Below are positions 31,539-43,582 of a stretch of 64,000 bases of DNA, piece after piece (position 1 is the stretch's first letter; every line of letters begins with the position of its first letter). Below the pieces are notes generated by a model. The model was not told where the DNA came from, did not search any database, and worked only from the letters and a program-made list of their open reading frames with translations. A program made the translations under genes and the position numbers. This DNA is from Trichodelitschia bisporula (lineage: Eukaryota > Ascomycota > Dothideomycetes > Phaeotrichales > Phaeotrichaceae): NCBI GenBank assembly GCA_010356995.1, contig ML996688.1, positions 1,710,579 through 1,774,578 on the forward strand. Reading direction: 5' to 3'.

Positions 31539-33239
31539 AATGTCTGTAGTGTAGAGTTGCGGTGTATGTGGAGATTGAAGAAGCGTTCGAGGAAGATTGG
31601 TTGTAGCGTGGAAGTTCTGGTTGTGAAGTCGGAGGTGTGATTGTTTTGCAGCAGAGTGACAAGAACCACCGCGCTTTATGAACTCCCAGCCCGCCCCTCC
31701 CCGCCCCCGGGGCCAAGCAAGCTCCTTCCCTGCTTTTCACCAGTGAGCAGCCCTAGTCGCGCCCTAGCCTCATAAAGCACAGGCCGCCTACGTCATGCCT
31801 CGTCCCGGAGGGCTGGTTGCGGCTAGTGCATTGCGCTGGGTGTGGCACAGCTGGCGCTCGATGCAGCGGGTGCGGAAGAGGGCTGGAGCGGGGTGGGGCC
31901 AATGCGGTGCCTGGAGGGGGATGGGCCTAACAACGAAATGAAGGTGGGGCGCGTCGCGGACTTCGGTGAGGGGAGTGAGAATCGACGTGTTTCTCGCCTC
32001 GCAGTCGAGATTAAACGGCGCATGGCTCGTGGTACCCGCGGAGAGAAGGAAGCCAAATGCCGTTTTCGTGAAGCAAACGCCCTCGCTCACTCCCTCCCAC
32101 GCCCCCATCCTCATCACCGTGAACGCTCATCGCTGTGTCTGCAATGCACCAGCCCCACGTCACCAGCCACACCTCCTCAAGCTCAAACACCCGATACCCG
32201 CCCAGCGCGCCCATCATACCCGAAACCAAGGCCCCCCCGCATGCCACGCGCTGCGCAGATCCATACGTGCCACCTTAGCTGACGTCAGTGGCGCAGTGTG
32301 TGGCGCTTCACGGATTGTGGCGAGTGCTCCCGCTGCGGAGTGATGTCATGGTGTCACAGGGGTGGTGGGCTGGTGCACGGAATGCGGGATTGATGCGGTA
32401 GGAGTTGCGTTACGGAGATTGAATCGCTGATGAGGTACGTAGTAGGCTGGAAATGACCGCTCTGTGGGGCTGGATTCGCCGAGGCATGAAGTACGGTACA
32501 TACCGTCGGAAGAGCGGAGGACGGTGCGTGAAGGCGCCTACCCCCGTTGGCATCCAAATCGACGATTATCGTGACATCTCCTAATTGGAGCTTCTAACTT
32601 GAGCACTCTAGACTCCTATCATCTTGCTCAATGTCGCCATTTGGCTCGTCTGCTCTGGACGTTGATCTACGGACTCGATTTGAGGTTCGTGAGACCCACT
32701 AAGAGCCTGGTAACGATGAAGAGCACACTTCGCCGGCTCGCTCCAGATACGGACGTCAAATTGAGGTCCTTATCCCCACCGCACACCCGCTCCCCTCACC
32801 CGCCGTACCATTCTCCGGTCCGTCACGGCTCCAACCGCGGGAAGCTCCTACCGTACTCTCGCCCCTACCACTCGGCCCCATTCTCCGTCCTCCCCCAAAG
32901 GGTCCACCGTCAGGCTGTAGCCCAACACAAGGCTGGCCTCACCACCAGGCCATCACCATCGTGACACTCAATGCAATTCATCTATATATCCCCAAACCCG
33001 CCACCATATACCAAAAATGCAACCCGTTTCCGCCGCACTCCACGCTATGCAATGCCCATGTGCCCGATATACCGCGTCCGCGTAAAAATCCGCACCCTGC
33101 GTCAGCGCCTTTACGCGCTCATCACTCCCTCATGAAAAGCTATCCCTCTCCCCCCCCTTCACCTTCACCTTCCCCTCTTCAATCTTCTGTTCTCGCGCCG
33201 CCGCCGTCCCCGCACTTTCACGCAGAGCCCTCAGCCCTC
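31539..33239. other. Intergenic, no gene seen
   Basis: 1.7 kb between the small-protein gene start and the 3' end of the FLC-like gene. Several medium-length open frames exist but none resembles a protein family or has supporting splice structure. Confidence 0.4.
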
Positions 33240-36093
33240 TCAACCCCCCCCCAACACCAAAGGCCCCAGCCCCGGGCGCCCTCCCTCTCCCCCCACACCC
33301 TCCACAGGCACCCCCCCATCAACCCTCGAAATAACCGGACTCAAACTCGCGCCCCACTTCCCCTCTCCCCCACCGGGAGCAAGCCCGTGCACCCCCCCCG
33401 CGCTCTTCGGCCTCCCAACACCAGGGCCACCAAACCCACCCGCACTCACACTCCGCCCGTGCCCGCGCCCCTCCCATCCAACCGGGCTAGCAACGTCCCG
33501 GGACCAACTCCCCCTCGCCAGGACCGCGGCCGCAGGGAGGGAGCTCACGGAGCGCGTACTCGCGACGGAGAACGCGCGACTGACACGCTTGTTGACCACG
33601 GGCCGAACCCTACCCTCCGCTCCCTCGCCAACACCCATCCCGCCCACTCCGTCCTCAACCACAAGATCCTCGACAGCGCGCGGATCCCTCCCGATCTCCT
33701 CTTGAAAAACCTCGTCCTCGTCCTCGATCTTAGGCGCGCGGCGCACGCTCCCGACTTTGAAATACGGCGTCCGGTCGCCCCAATCCACGCTCTCCGCGCG
33801 CTCAATCACCTCTTTCTTTTCCCTCCACGTGAACGCCGTCTCCCCAGCCAGATACGCCAGATATCTCTTCCGCACGCCGGCCAGGCGCTTTGGCCCCACC
33901 TCCTCCCTCCGCCGGGTGACACTCCACACGCTCGTCCACGCGCCCACCAGCACCGCCACCATCGTGGCGATTATCAGCACCCCCTGCACCACAATGATAA
34001 CAACCCCAACAACCGTCGTCACAATCCGCCCCAGTCCCCAACGTACATCAAACGCCGCGCTCAGCGCCGTGCTCACCACCCTACTCCCCCCGAGGCCATA
34101 CACCACAAGCCCATTCAACCTCTTGCCCTGGAACGGCTTCGCAGCCACGAGCCCGAAGAAAGCGAGTACTTCAACCACGAGTAGACCGAAGACTTGCACC
34201 CTTGGACTCCCACTCGCCCCCGCGTAGAAGCCCGCGCGCACGAATTCGTAACAAGCCCAGGGCGCGAAGAACCACCACCTCTCCGCCCTGAACCGCGCCG
34301 CCAGCCACGCGAACCGCGCCATCCACCCTTCCCCATCGGCAGTCGGTTTCTGCTCCTCGCCTCCGCGGGGCCCGGCAGAGGGGGTGTGCGCCAGGCGCCA
34401 CCATGGCAAGCTCGCCAGACGCTTACGCCCATGCCCTTCGGACAGCGAGCTTTGCCGCCTGATGCCGATCCAGGGGATTATGCGGAGGACGCGCCGCGGC
34501 ACGAGCAGCAGGCGATCCGGCTCGCTCACCCACGCCCCGCCGTGGAGACGGGTATACAGCGCCCATGCCGCGAGCGCGCCCACACCGCCGAAGACGAGGA
34601 TGAACACGATCGCAGCAACAGCTACGACGGGCGCGGAGCCGGTATACGCGAATTGAAACAGGGACAGGAAGAGCAGTGGAAAAAAGGCAGCCAGGAGGGT
34701 GCGGCCACAGGCGTGCCCCGCGTATACAAGCCAGCTCCTGCGAAAACCATCCAGGCGCGTAGTCTTGAGCATCTTGACCCGGGCGAGGATTTCGAGTGCA
34801 GCCTTGAAGAGCGCGATGCACCCGAGTATGACGAGCAGGGCGATTAAAACCCAGATCAGGCCCGTGAGGAAGGCGTGGCTGGCTGGGATCCCGACTTCGT
34901 ACAGCGTCCCCGCGAAGCCGGAATAATTCCCCGGGAGCGGCAGACCTTCTCTGACCAAGTCGCCGTAGAAGCGGAAGCCGGTGGTTGAGTTCGCGAGGGT
35001 GCGTTTCGCGAGCTCAGACACGGGCACGGGGTCCGCGTCGGCGTAGATGCGCTCACCCTTGCCTAGGTATACGTCCGCCATCCGTTTGTAGATCTTGTGG
35101 ATGTCGTATCCGCCGCCTACGTCGCCAGCGTCGGTGCCCGCGCCCGCGGCGCCGAGTTGGGTGGTGTTACCCCTGTGGGTGCCTACGGCCTTCGCGATGG
35201 CGGACTGCATGCTGTTCGTGTAGATCATCCCCGACGCCCAGGCGAAGTTGGACCAAAAGGCAACGAGCACAGAGGGCCAATTAACCGACAGCGCACCGGT
35301 AAAAAACGCGCTCTGCAGGACCGCAAACACAACCAGCACAGACAGCGAATGCGCGTAGTGCGTCCTCGTCTGCGCATCATCATCGCCATACACCGTGGTT
35401 GCGAAACTCGCGGCCAGGGCGAGCGCGACGAAGACCCCGACTATGCTGCCGACGGCTTTGGGGTGTGAGAAGGAGGCGCCGTTGGTGACTACCGCCGTGT
35501 AGCAGGCTATTTCGGCTTGTGTGCTGTTGGCAAACATGCGCAGGACGGCTTGGCCTTCGAAATCAGGGATGGAGAGGGCGATGGAGGGGATGTTAGCTAT
35601 GTCGGCGGGGGAGAGCGGGATGAGGCCGCCTGTTTCGATGGACACATTGGCCTGCATAGGGCACAGGCTGTAGGGCGGGGGGTGGTTAGCTCACATTCCA
35701 TTCCACAACACGGGGACCGCCTGCAGCTCACCTGTCTATATTGGCCTTGCACGGATCGAAGGCGAGCTCGAATCTGCTCTCGCCGTAGGCGTACACGCCG
35801 ATGAATATCATGATTGATTCTTTGACTAGCTGTGTGTTGCCGGCGATGTGGAAGGCCACCGTCATGTTGTCCTGGTAGAATGAGGCATCAAAGCGGGTGA
35901 CATTGACGGCGCTGGGCCCGAGGCAGTCGCCGAAGTTGCCGGTGTAGAGTGCTGGAGCTCGATTATCGGCCAGAGTGATGACTTCACCATCGGGGGTGGT
36001 GTAGGAGAAGGTGCTTTGCGCTGTGGCTAGCGGGAGGAGGAGGAGCAGCAGCAGCAGCGCTGAGCGCAGCGTATGGAGAAGTCGTGCTGCCAT
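33240..36093 (-). CDS. FLC/TRP-like integral membrane protein (flavin carrier / calcium-channel family)
   Basis: Two exons on the minus strand, 36093-35732 and 35667-33240, joined in phase 2 (Ser codon AG/C), 929 residues. The signal peptide is residues ~1-25 ([14 protein letters not shown]). An ML-like luminal domain follows (to ~residue 190, with paired Cys and N-glycosylation sites), then a TRP-like domain with about nine to ten transmembrane helices between ~200 and ~620, including LTGLIWVLIALLVILGC. The C-terminal ~250 residues are cytosolic, Gly/Ser/Arg-rich and probably disordered. Fungal relatives (yeast FLC1-3, fission yeast Pkd2) act in ER or plasma membrane calcium and FAD transport and cell-wall integrity. 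Exact paralogue not assigned. Confidence 0.85.
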
Positions 36094-39065
36094 TTTAGAG
36101 GAGGAGAGGAGGTCGTGGCCGTGGGAAGGCCGTTATCTGCAAATCTGAAGATCTGAGGCCGGCCGCATTCGGCGAGAGGATGAGGCTGTAGACCGAGATC
36201 GTTTGCGCTGGTATGTAGATGCAAGGCCCCGTCACCCGTCGCCGTATCCGTCTTCGTCTCTCCAGCACCTTCTACTCGCGCGAGTCGTACAGCAGCAGCG
36301 AGAGGAATCCAATATATCTCTTCCCCACCCAAACTCGTGGGCAGACAGCTTACACAACAAGCTCGGCAGACCCCAACCGTAGCAGTCGATCAATCAACAA
36401 TCACCAGGGTCCAAGTCCAGGGCCGTCTCCGCTCGTCTCCACTCCCATAACCCACGAAAATCCGCAAAGAAATATGAACAAAGCGAAAGAAAAAAACCTC
36501 AGCCTTCCTCGTAAAGAGGGGGCGGCAGCCGGGGCATCCGGTGGTACATAAGTGGTGACGCCCGTGGCTCACACACACCGACGCGCTTGACTTACCTGGA
36601 CCTTGGAAAGCAGAGCTAGGGAGAGCTCCGTGACCTGGTTCCGCCCGGTCTACGAGAGCGTTTCTGCGGTGGAGTACGTACAGCCGAAGCTAGCATCCCA
36701 GTCGCCGTTCAGAGTCTCGTCCACTCGCGGATTAGAAGTCAAAAGTATGGCTTGGTGCCATTGTCTGGCGCGGCGTTTCGCGGGATGGGCGCATGCAGGA
36801 CATGACCAGGGCTGGGGGGTTGGGAGGAAGCGCCTCGTACTCAGCACATTGGCTGGACAAGTACATAATATTGGCATCTTCAGACGAGCATGAGGGCACC
36901 ATTGGGTATTGGGCGGCCGACGAAATGGCCCGCTGTTTTTGTGGAGTAGCACACGCGACGTAGCTCCTATGAAGTGACGCGGGGAGCCTGTAGCAGTACA
37001 CAGTACATGCAGAAACAGGTCTTCCTCACATCGTCAAGAGACGCAAGACTCAAGACCGCACAAGAGCCCCGTTAACGCCGTACGGATGACGGATCACAAA
37101 GGACCGAGCCCGCGACCCACCTTTTCTATCGTCAATACTCTACGCGCGCGGCGGTCTAAAGGCTATCCCCTAAGTACCCAGCGCCCACAGTCATCGTAGA
37201 ACTAGACCCTCCATCCCCTCCACCATCGACTTCACACTTCATCGCTGACGTCGATCCGCCAAGCACCCTTCCCACCGTCGGCATTCGTGCCTGGCATGTC
37301 GGCATCCCGCATGCATCCATCGCCGCCTCCTCATCAGCAAATCCCCAAAGCAAGTAATCCGTCCAATACCTCCCGGCCCGGCTGGATTCCGCGCAGCGAA
37401 TTCACATCCGCGTGGGCAGCAGCTCGCGTAAATTCACCAGCCCAGCCATCATCGCCCGCCCCCCACGATCAAGCAGCTTCCCACAAATCGGACCCTCGTC
37501 ATCGAAGCCGGGGTGAACCAAGATCTCCCACGATCGGCCCAGATGTCAAGCGCGTCAAGCCATCCATCAAGTTAACCATCAAGCCAGCGTCCATTTGCGC
37601 TCGCTTAAATCCAGCGAACGAAGTAGGTTAGATACGAGTATTTGCCACGGTGTCGCGACCGCTGCATCTTGTCTCAATTCATGACGATGCCCGCGTCCCG
37701 GCCCCCACACCAGTTGCGTGCCGCCGTCAGCAGCCGGGTCGGAATGCCAGGTTCCGGAGCGGGCATTTGTCAGTGTAGACATGAGTACTGTACCGGTGGG
37801 AGTCTGGAATTGGATTCCTTCGTCGTATGTACCCGCAGCCGCGTCCTCGTACTTCGTATGTGCCCCCCACATTCCGCCAGCGTGAGATTCAGCTCCAGGC
37901 GTGGGATGAGGGCGATTGGTGAACGACGGATGTTGTTGCTAACGCGGTTGCGTGGCGCGGGGTACGGGCGGGTGAGACAGTGAGGCGCAGGGAGAGTGTT
38001 TCGTTTGGAAGTTTCGGAGTGTTTGGTTGAGATGCAGCGGCTCGTGGGGTTTAAGCCTTTTACTCCGTAGAACGGTGAGATGTATGACGGGTACGGTAGT
38101 TGAAGCAGGCGATTTACTAGAGGGAGAGAGGGAGAGCGATCGACATTTGTTCGGTCGTGCGTGCAAGGTGAAACATGAAGCTCAAAGCTTGTTCTAACCG
38201 AACTCCAAAACGATTTCGTCAAACATCGACCACCGCACTATCCGTCGTCAGAAGTAGGCTCCCTGCATCTCATATCTCCGTTGTCAATTTGCAAAGAGTT
38301 CTAGGAGGCTAAATAGCCGATTCATTCCAGAGCCAATTTATCACAGCCGAAAGTGACTGGTGCTTGCGGGATTTGATATGGCTGAACGGTTCGAAAAATC
38401 GTCTGTCACGATCTTTGAGGTTCAAATCCAAAAGGCAACGGGAATTCAACCAAATAGCTCTGAATAAACTACCGGGTCTTGGACTCTTCGGATCACTCCG
38501 GCTCTTAGAACTAATTCGCTTGAATATGGCGATGCTACTTGTTACCGATAGCGCATCTCGAGGTTGAGCACTGGAGCTCAATGGAATCGAGTCAATATTC
38601 AACTTGTGAGACGTCATCAAATGCAAGTATAATGTCTATTGGGCTATCATATTAGACGCTCAATTGCTATGTACCGAGTCTGGAGATGTACGGTGTACGT
38701 CGGTTGAAGAGATGCCGTCGTGATGCACCCGAAGTGCATACGGTAGCTTGTCATCGGCCAACCCAACCTCCGAAATAACCGAGCATAGCGCCGTGTCAAT
38801 GGTCACTTCAGCTATTACCCAGATCATAGCTTCCCTCGAGTATTCAACTTTCTGTGGCCCCGAATAATGGATGGAATCAAAGCTTCCAAGTTGAGTGAGA
38901 GTGGACCGACTATCAGAGCGGGCTCAGACTGGGACGCATCACCGAAAAGTTTGCGGTTATGACACTCACTCCACATGCAGCACATAGGCGCGAAAGTCTA
39001 TCTATTGCACATGAGATCGGAGCCTATAGAACATGGTATTTTGGAGAGCAAGGACGGCCACCCGA
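36094..39065. other. 3-kb gap without a supported gene
   Basis: The longest gene-free stretch here. The left ~300 bp should contain the FLC-like gene promoter. The part from about 38300 to 38960 is AT-richer than most of the window. Open frames are short and lack homology or splice signals. An ncRNA or a lineage-specific gene cannot be excluded. Confidence 0.45.
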
Positions 39066-39810
39066 TTACAACACCGACAGATCGCCAAACTTCTCCTGCT
39101 CAAGGTTAGCGACATCCTCATTAAAACTCCTAGAGAACTTGCCTTGTAGCCGGGAACGTCCCAGCGGCCCTTGGAAACGAGCTGTTCGGTGCGCTGGTCA
39201 ATATCGGGCCGGGCAGCAGCAACCTCGTCCTACGCAGCATTAGCCCAAATCCATCCAAACACGACACAAACTACGCACCACAGTGAGATCCTCAAACGGC
39301 CTCGCCTCCTCAATATTCTTCAGCGTCTTCTGCAAGTCGCTAAGCTCACGATCCACCACACTCTTCGTCTCCTCCGCCCCCTTAACCGCCTGCGCCTCAA
39401 ACGCCTCAATGGCCTTGACCTGGCGCTCGACGTCGTAGGTCTGGGGCTTGAAAGCCGAGAACTGGCGCTCGATCTCGTCGACCACGGCCGTGTTCTTCAG
39501 CACGCTGCGGTAGTGCGCGAAGTCGACGTTCTGCGGTAGCTCTTGCAGCATCTGCAGCTTGCGCCGCGCGTCGTCGTTGCGCTTCTTGAAGGTGACCAGC
39601 GAGTTGGCCGTGCTGCCACGCAGCCCGAGCTGCGAGGCCAGCTTCGTCCAGTCGAGTTTGAGGGCGGCGCTACGCTGTGCAAAGGTTAGCCGTGGGCTCC
39701 GGTGTGCCGAGGGTGTGCTGGGAAAGCAAGGGCATGCGGGCGATGCCAGTGGGTTTACTGCACGGGAGTGTGTTGCTTCATAAGGGGAATTGACTTACTC
39801 CGACGGCCAT
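39066..39810 (-). CDS. ATP7: Mitochondrial F1Fo ATP synthase subunit d
   Basis: Peripheral-stalk subunit of ATP synthase in the inner mitochondrial membrane. Exons on the minus strand: 39810-39799 (MAVG), 39674-39279, 39229-39143 and 39095-39066; 174 residues, the normal length. The product has [17 protein letters not shown] near the start, [16 protein letters not shown] in the middle, and ends [11 protein letters not shown] as in relatives. The last intron (39142-39096) has a GC donor (gcaagt) with a ctaac branch site and cag acceptor; no GT alternative keeps the conserved C-terminus. The first intron (124 nt) follows four codons, a pattern common in genes for mitochondrial proteins. Confidence 0.92.
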
Positions 39811-40166
39811 TTCGATGGTTGGAGATGTGTAATGGGTGGTGATGCTTCGCAAAGGTGCGCTGTCGTGAAGCGGGCGAGAGAATCCGACGCTTGGCACCGG
39901 GGTCTTCCGATCACGTTTTGCGGCCCGATATATGAGGCATCAATATCCAGCAAGAGTTGAGCCGAGCACAAGTCGACGGCGGTCAGTGGCACTTGATTAA
40001 AGACGCAGAGCTTCGATGATGGGTACGGTAGCAGTGCAGACTTAGAGTTTCATAATGCAGTTCAAAGAGTCGATTTCATGGTGCCATGCTCAGGTTGATA
40101 TGGGAATTGGACTACGGTACAGCACAACGACTCCACCCGACCTCCAAACCCTCACACCGAAATGAC
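39811..40166. other. Intergenic ATP7 / EGD2
   Basis: 356 bp upstream of ATP7 and downstream of EGD2; presumably contains the ATP7 promoter. No distinct motif named. Confidence 0.4.
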
Positions 40167-40884
40167 CTATGAGCTGAGAGCCATGATCGAGTTGACAATG
40201 TCGTTGTCATTCTCCTTGAGTGCCTTGACAGCCTTTTTGCGAGACACGCCCGCTTGCTGCATGACGAGCTCGATGTCCTTGCCCTCGAGACCCTCCTCAT
40301 CAACTTCCTCGCCGTCGTCCTCCTCTTCCTCCTTCTTCTCATCGCCATGGTCGACAGCCTTGCCCTTGCCGTGGGAGTGACCAGCGTGATCGTGGCCGGC
40401 GTGGTCGCCAGCAGCCTCTTGGGCAATCTGCTGAGCAGCGGACGCCTGAGCCTGGGAGTTGAGGTCCTCGATCTTGGCCTCGCCAAAGATGCTACTGGAG
40501 TCAGACAAAAGCTCGCACACAGAGCGAACTACTTACATGTAGGTATTACTTGAAGGCGACTTGTAGACATCGGGGTTGTTGATCACGAACAAGATCTAAC
40601 CCGCATTAGAATTCGTCTGAAATGCACAAAAAGCCCAGACTTACGTTCTTGGGCCGCCGAAGCGTCACCCGCGTGATGCCCTCGATGTGCTTCAGGCCGA
40701 GCTTCGCGATGGCCTTGCGAGCCTTCTTCTCGTTGCGGGAATGGACCGCCACAGACGAGCCTGCGGGGATCACGGCCTCACCCTCGCCCTCGACCTCGGA
40801 GTCGTCGTCGGAGCTTGCGTCTTCAACCTCGACATTCTTCTTCTCCGGCTCGTCGGGGAGCTCTTCAATGCGGGGGTTCGACAT
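40167..40884 (-). CDS. EGD2: Nascent polypeptide-associated complex subunit alpha
   Basis: Binds nascent chains at the ribosome exit and guides targeting. Exons on the minus strand: 40884-40645, 40595-40537 and 40494-40167; 208 residues. An acidic N-terminus precedes the NAC domain ([47 protein letters not shown]), split by the first intron exactly after RPKN. A His/Gly-rich and then acidic linker leads to a C-terminal UBA domain ([19 protein letters not shown]...[10 protein letters not shown]). Intron lengths are 49 and 42 nt. The second junction gives NTYISIFGEAK, one residue longer than the common NTYIVFGEAK. Confidence 0.93.
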
Positions 40885-41332
40885 TTTGGCGTTGTGTAGT
40901 GTTTGGAAATCGAGGGGTCCCTCGGGGTGCAAATGATGGTGGGCGGAAGCACGGACATAATTTGCAGTGACCAATCATAGGCCCGATTCCCGAAGCGAGG
41001 ATCACCGGCCGCGCGTAACCCCACCAGGGCACCAACATCAGACATCACCGAGAAGCAGGTTTGGAGAATAGTTGGAATGGATTAACTACAGGCTGGACGT
41101 TCACGGCTTCTTCTACGGCTTTGAAAAATCGCACACCTCAACTCGTGCCGTTTCATTTGATCGCTGAACCACAAAAGACACGAAGTGCAGATTTACAAGG
41201 CCGAAGACGCCGGAAGCCCTGCCCATTGGGACTTTCATTGGTTATGCCGAAATCGAGAGTTGTTCCCTAAGCAGCAGAGCCCATGCAAATCCCCAAGTTT
41301 CACCCCATCTCGCCCCAATGTGCGCTCGACGT
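40885..41332. other. Intergenic EGD2 / RPL14
   Basis: 448 bp holding the EGD2 promoter and the RPL14 3' end; no further element recognised. Confidence 0.4.
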
Positions 41333-41962
41333 CTATGCCGAAGCCCGAATCTTGGCCAGAGCCTTCTTCTCCTCAAAGCGCACCTAGACAGTTAGCGATT
41401 GCCATGTGAACGCCGTCAACATGACTAACCTGCTTCCGCAACCGCATCACCTTGAACCGCTCGAAGTCGTTGAGGGATCTCCGCTTCGCGCTCTGAGCAC
41501 GGCGCTGGGCGAAGACGCCGCTCTCCCACTTCTTCTCGACCTCGGCAGCCTTCCACGCGGACTTCAGCGCACCGTTGCCGATAGCGCGCGGGAGCTTCTC
41601 GATGACGATGGGAGTAAGAGCGACGTTGGCCAGGGCGGCAGCATGGCGGGGAACAGCCTTGTCCTCATCGTCCGAGGGACCATCAACCAGGACCTGATCC
41701 ATGAGCTATGGTCGTATAGAGTGTGGGGAAACATACACGCTTGTGATCGATGATCTCAACAATCGTCGCGATCCTATTGCAATCAGCTCTGCACTTTCTT
41801 TGGGCTCACAAACTCCTCACCTTCCCACGTACGGGCTGGGAGCCGAGAACAGGACCACGCGGCCGACCTCGACTAAGCGCCAGCTGTGCAATGTGAGCAA
41901 GCGCGATCTCGAGCATTGTGGTGAAGCACTGACCGGCTAGCTGTGATATCTGCGTCGCCCAT
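41333..41962 (-). CDS. RPL14: 60S ribosomal protein L14 (eL14)
   Basis: Five exons on the minus strand: 41962-41934, 41883-41821, 41773-41737, 41693-41430 and 41383-41333; 147 residues. The spliced start is MGDADITASRWRLVEVGRVV, followed by the KOW-like part SPYVGRIATIVEIIDHKR and then VLVDGP, PRHAAALANVALTPIVIEKLPR and FERFKVMRLRKQ, all characteristic of fungal eL14. The small exons 1-3 (29, 63 and 37 nt) are joined in phases 2, 1 and 0 and reproduce the family sequence without gaps, which supports each junction. The high intron density near the 5' end is typical of ribosomal protein genes. RPL25 lies divergently 302 bp away. Confidence 0.93.
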
Positions 41963-42264
41963 TTCGTACGGTTTGCTGTGTTCTGTTAGTGGTGCGTTGC
42001 AGATGGTTGCTGTGGCGGCGTACTCAAGGAAAGGAAGACGGGTTGAAGTGGTTGTCGGTGATGTGTGGTTGCAGTCAAAAATGTGTGGGCTCGGCGTCTC
42101 GGCGACCGCATGCTCGCTCGATGCAGCCTCAGGCAATGTTTGTGCGCCAAGCCATAAGCGAGGGGCGGACCGCGCCGCCGAAATTCACCCGGCATTCGAA
42201 ATCTCCAAAATCCTTCAACCGCCGCGACAACTTCATAACGGTCAACTAACAACAGCATCTCACA
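41963..42264. promoter_or_regulatory. Shared divergent promoter RPL14 / RPL25
   Basis: 302 bp between the start codons of two ribosomal protein genes transcribed away from each other, an arrangement that favours co-regulation. No specific motif is claimed. Confidence 0.5.
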
Positions 42265-42954
42265 ATGGCGCCGAAGGTTGACGCTAAGAAGGGTAAGTTG
42301 ACGAGCAGTATCTCACTCCCTTGCGGCACGACTAACATCTCGCAGGCAAGAGCACCACCAAGCCCACCTCCAAGTCGGGCAAGGCCAATGCTGCGGCAAA
42401 GGCTGCGCTCAAGGGCGTAAGATGATTCCCTCCAGAGGCGTTCAGCACAATTGCTGAGGCCTAGTTATAGGTCAACTCGCACAAAGTGAGGAAGGAGCGC
42501 TTCTCGACGACCTTCCGGCGCCCCAAGACTCTGTCGCTGGCTCGCGCCCCCAAGTACCCGCGCAAGTCGGTCAACGTGAGTAAACACTATCCGAATCGAG
42601 ACGGCACTGACCCGCCATAGCACGAGCCGCGCCTCGATGCTGGCAGCATCCTGCTCTACCCGCTGAACACGGAGAGCGCGATGAAGAAGATTGAGGAGAA
42701 CAACACGCTCGTCTTCATCGTCAACATCAAGTACGTCACGTCTACAGGTCGGACCTTGAAATTTCAGGCCTGGTGCTAATATGCGCAGGGCCAATAAGCG
42801 CCAGATCAAGGCTGCGCTCAAGACGATGTACGATGTCGACACAGTCAAGATCAACACCCTCATTCGTCCGGACGGCACCAAGAAGGCGTATGCCCGGTTA
42901 ACCCCGGATGTGGACGCCCTGGACATTGCGGCGACCAAGCTTTCGATCGTCTAA
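42265..42954 (+). CDS. RPL25: 60S ribosomal protein L25 (uL23)
   Basis: Five exons: 42265-42292, 42346-42416, 42471-42575, 42621-42730 and 42789-42954; 159 residues. uL23 lines the polypeptide exit and docks SRP and NAC. The N-terminal extension is Lys/Ala-rich ([15 protein letters not shown]), followed by [22 protein letters not shown] and then the conserved uL23 core [21 protein letters not shown] and [14 protein letters not shown]-type region (here [11 protein letters not shown]). All introns are 45-58 nt with clear GT...AG signals and exon phases are consistent. Its partner on the ribosome, NAC alpha, is encoded 1.4 kb away. Confidence 0.94.
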
Positions 42955-43248
42955 AATGGGATATTGGGACGGCTTATGGCGTTTTGACGGGTTTTCTGAT
43001 AGCAAAGAGCAGCTAGCGTGAATACCACATTGTGCCATTTGCCAACTCATAGATGGCAACTGCAATGACCTTGTGACCTTGATTGAATGGTGATGCCTAG
43101 TTTAACAGCCCATACATGTACATGACCGTGAACTCCGTAATGCAGCCGGACCGTAGTCCGTTCCGTGTCCCAGTAGATCTCCAGTTAGATCCCCAGTGCC
43201 CCTCAAATAGGCGCAGCAGATGAGTATGACTTCTAAGTGGCAAACGCT

Positions 43249-43582
43249 CTATCCTGTCCTCATCGACTCGAGCTGCTTCAGAATTGAGTTGTTCGCATCC
43301 ATGAAGCGGTCTACGCAGTTGCGCATGCACGGTTCCTCGGTCTTGTCCAGCGTGCCCGACGAGATCTTGCCAGTGATGCACTTGCGAAAGCACACGTCCG
43401 TAAGGGAGTGGATGGCTGCGAAGCAGTTAGCCTGGTTCGGTTTTGGAAGGCACGAGCAGACCTTGCTGGATGGTGCTCTTTTGGGTCTCGTTCTTGAGGA
43501 ACTGCTGGAGCTCCGCCTTGTCCCGGTCGGGGAGCGACTGAAGGTCCGCCGCATTCAGGTTGATGTTGCTAAGCGCGTCCAT
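43249..43582 (-). CDS. TIM8: Mitochondrial import inner membrane translocase subunit Tim8
   Basis: Small intermembrane-space chaperone working with Tim13 for Tim23 and other precursors. Two exons on the minus strand, 43582-43462 and 43415-43249, joined in phase 1; 95 residues. The twin CX3C signature is present (CFRKC and CMRNC, separated by 17 residues), with the family's FLKNETQKSTIQQ before it and DRFMDANNSILKQL after it. The 46-nt intron has gtctgc as donor and a ctaac branch site. Confidence 0.92.

Noticed and set aside
32961-34184. Plus-strand open frame of 407 codons overlapping the FLC-like gene
   Set aside because: Antisense to the C-terminal Gly/Arg-rich part of a well-supported gene; its Pro/His/Arg-rich product is a composition artefact.
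36219-37983. Short open frames in the 3-kb gap after the FLC-like gene
   Set aside because: None has family similarity or convincing start/intron context; a lineage-specific gene cannot be excluded but is not supported.
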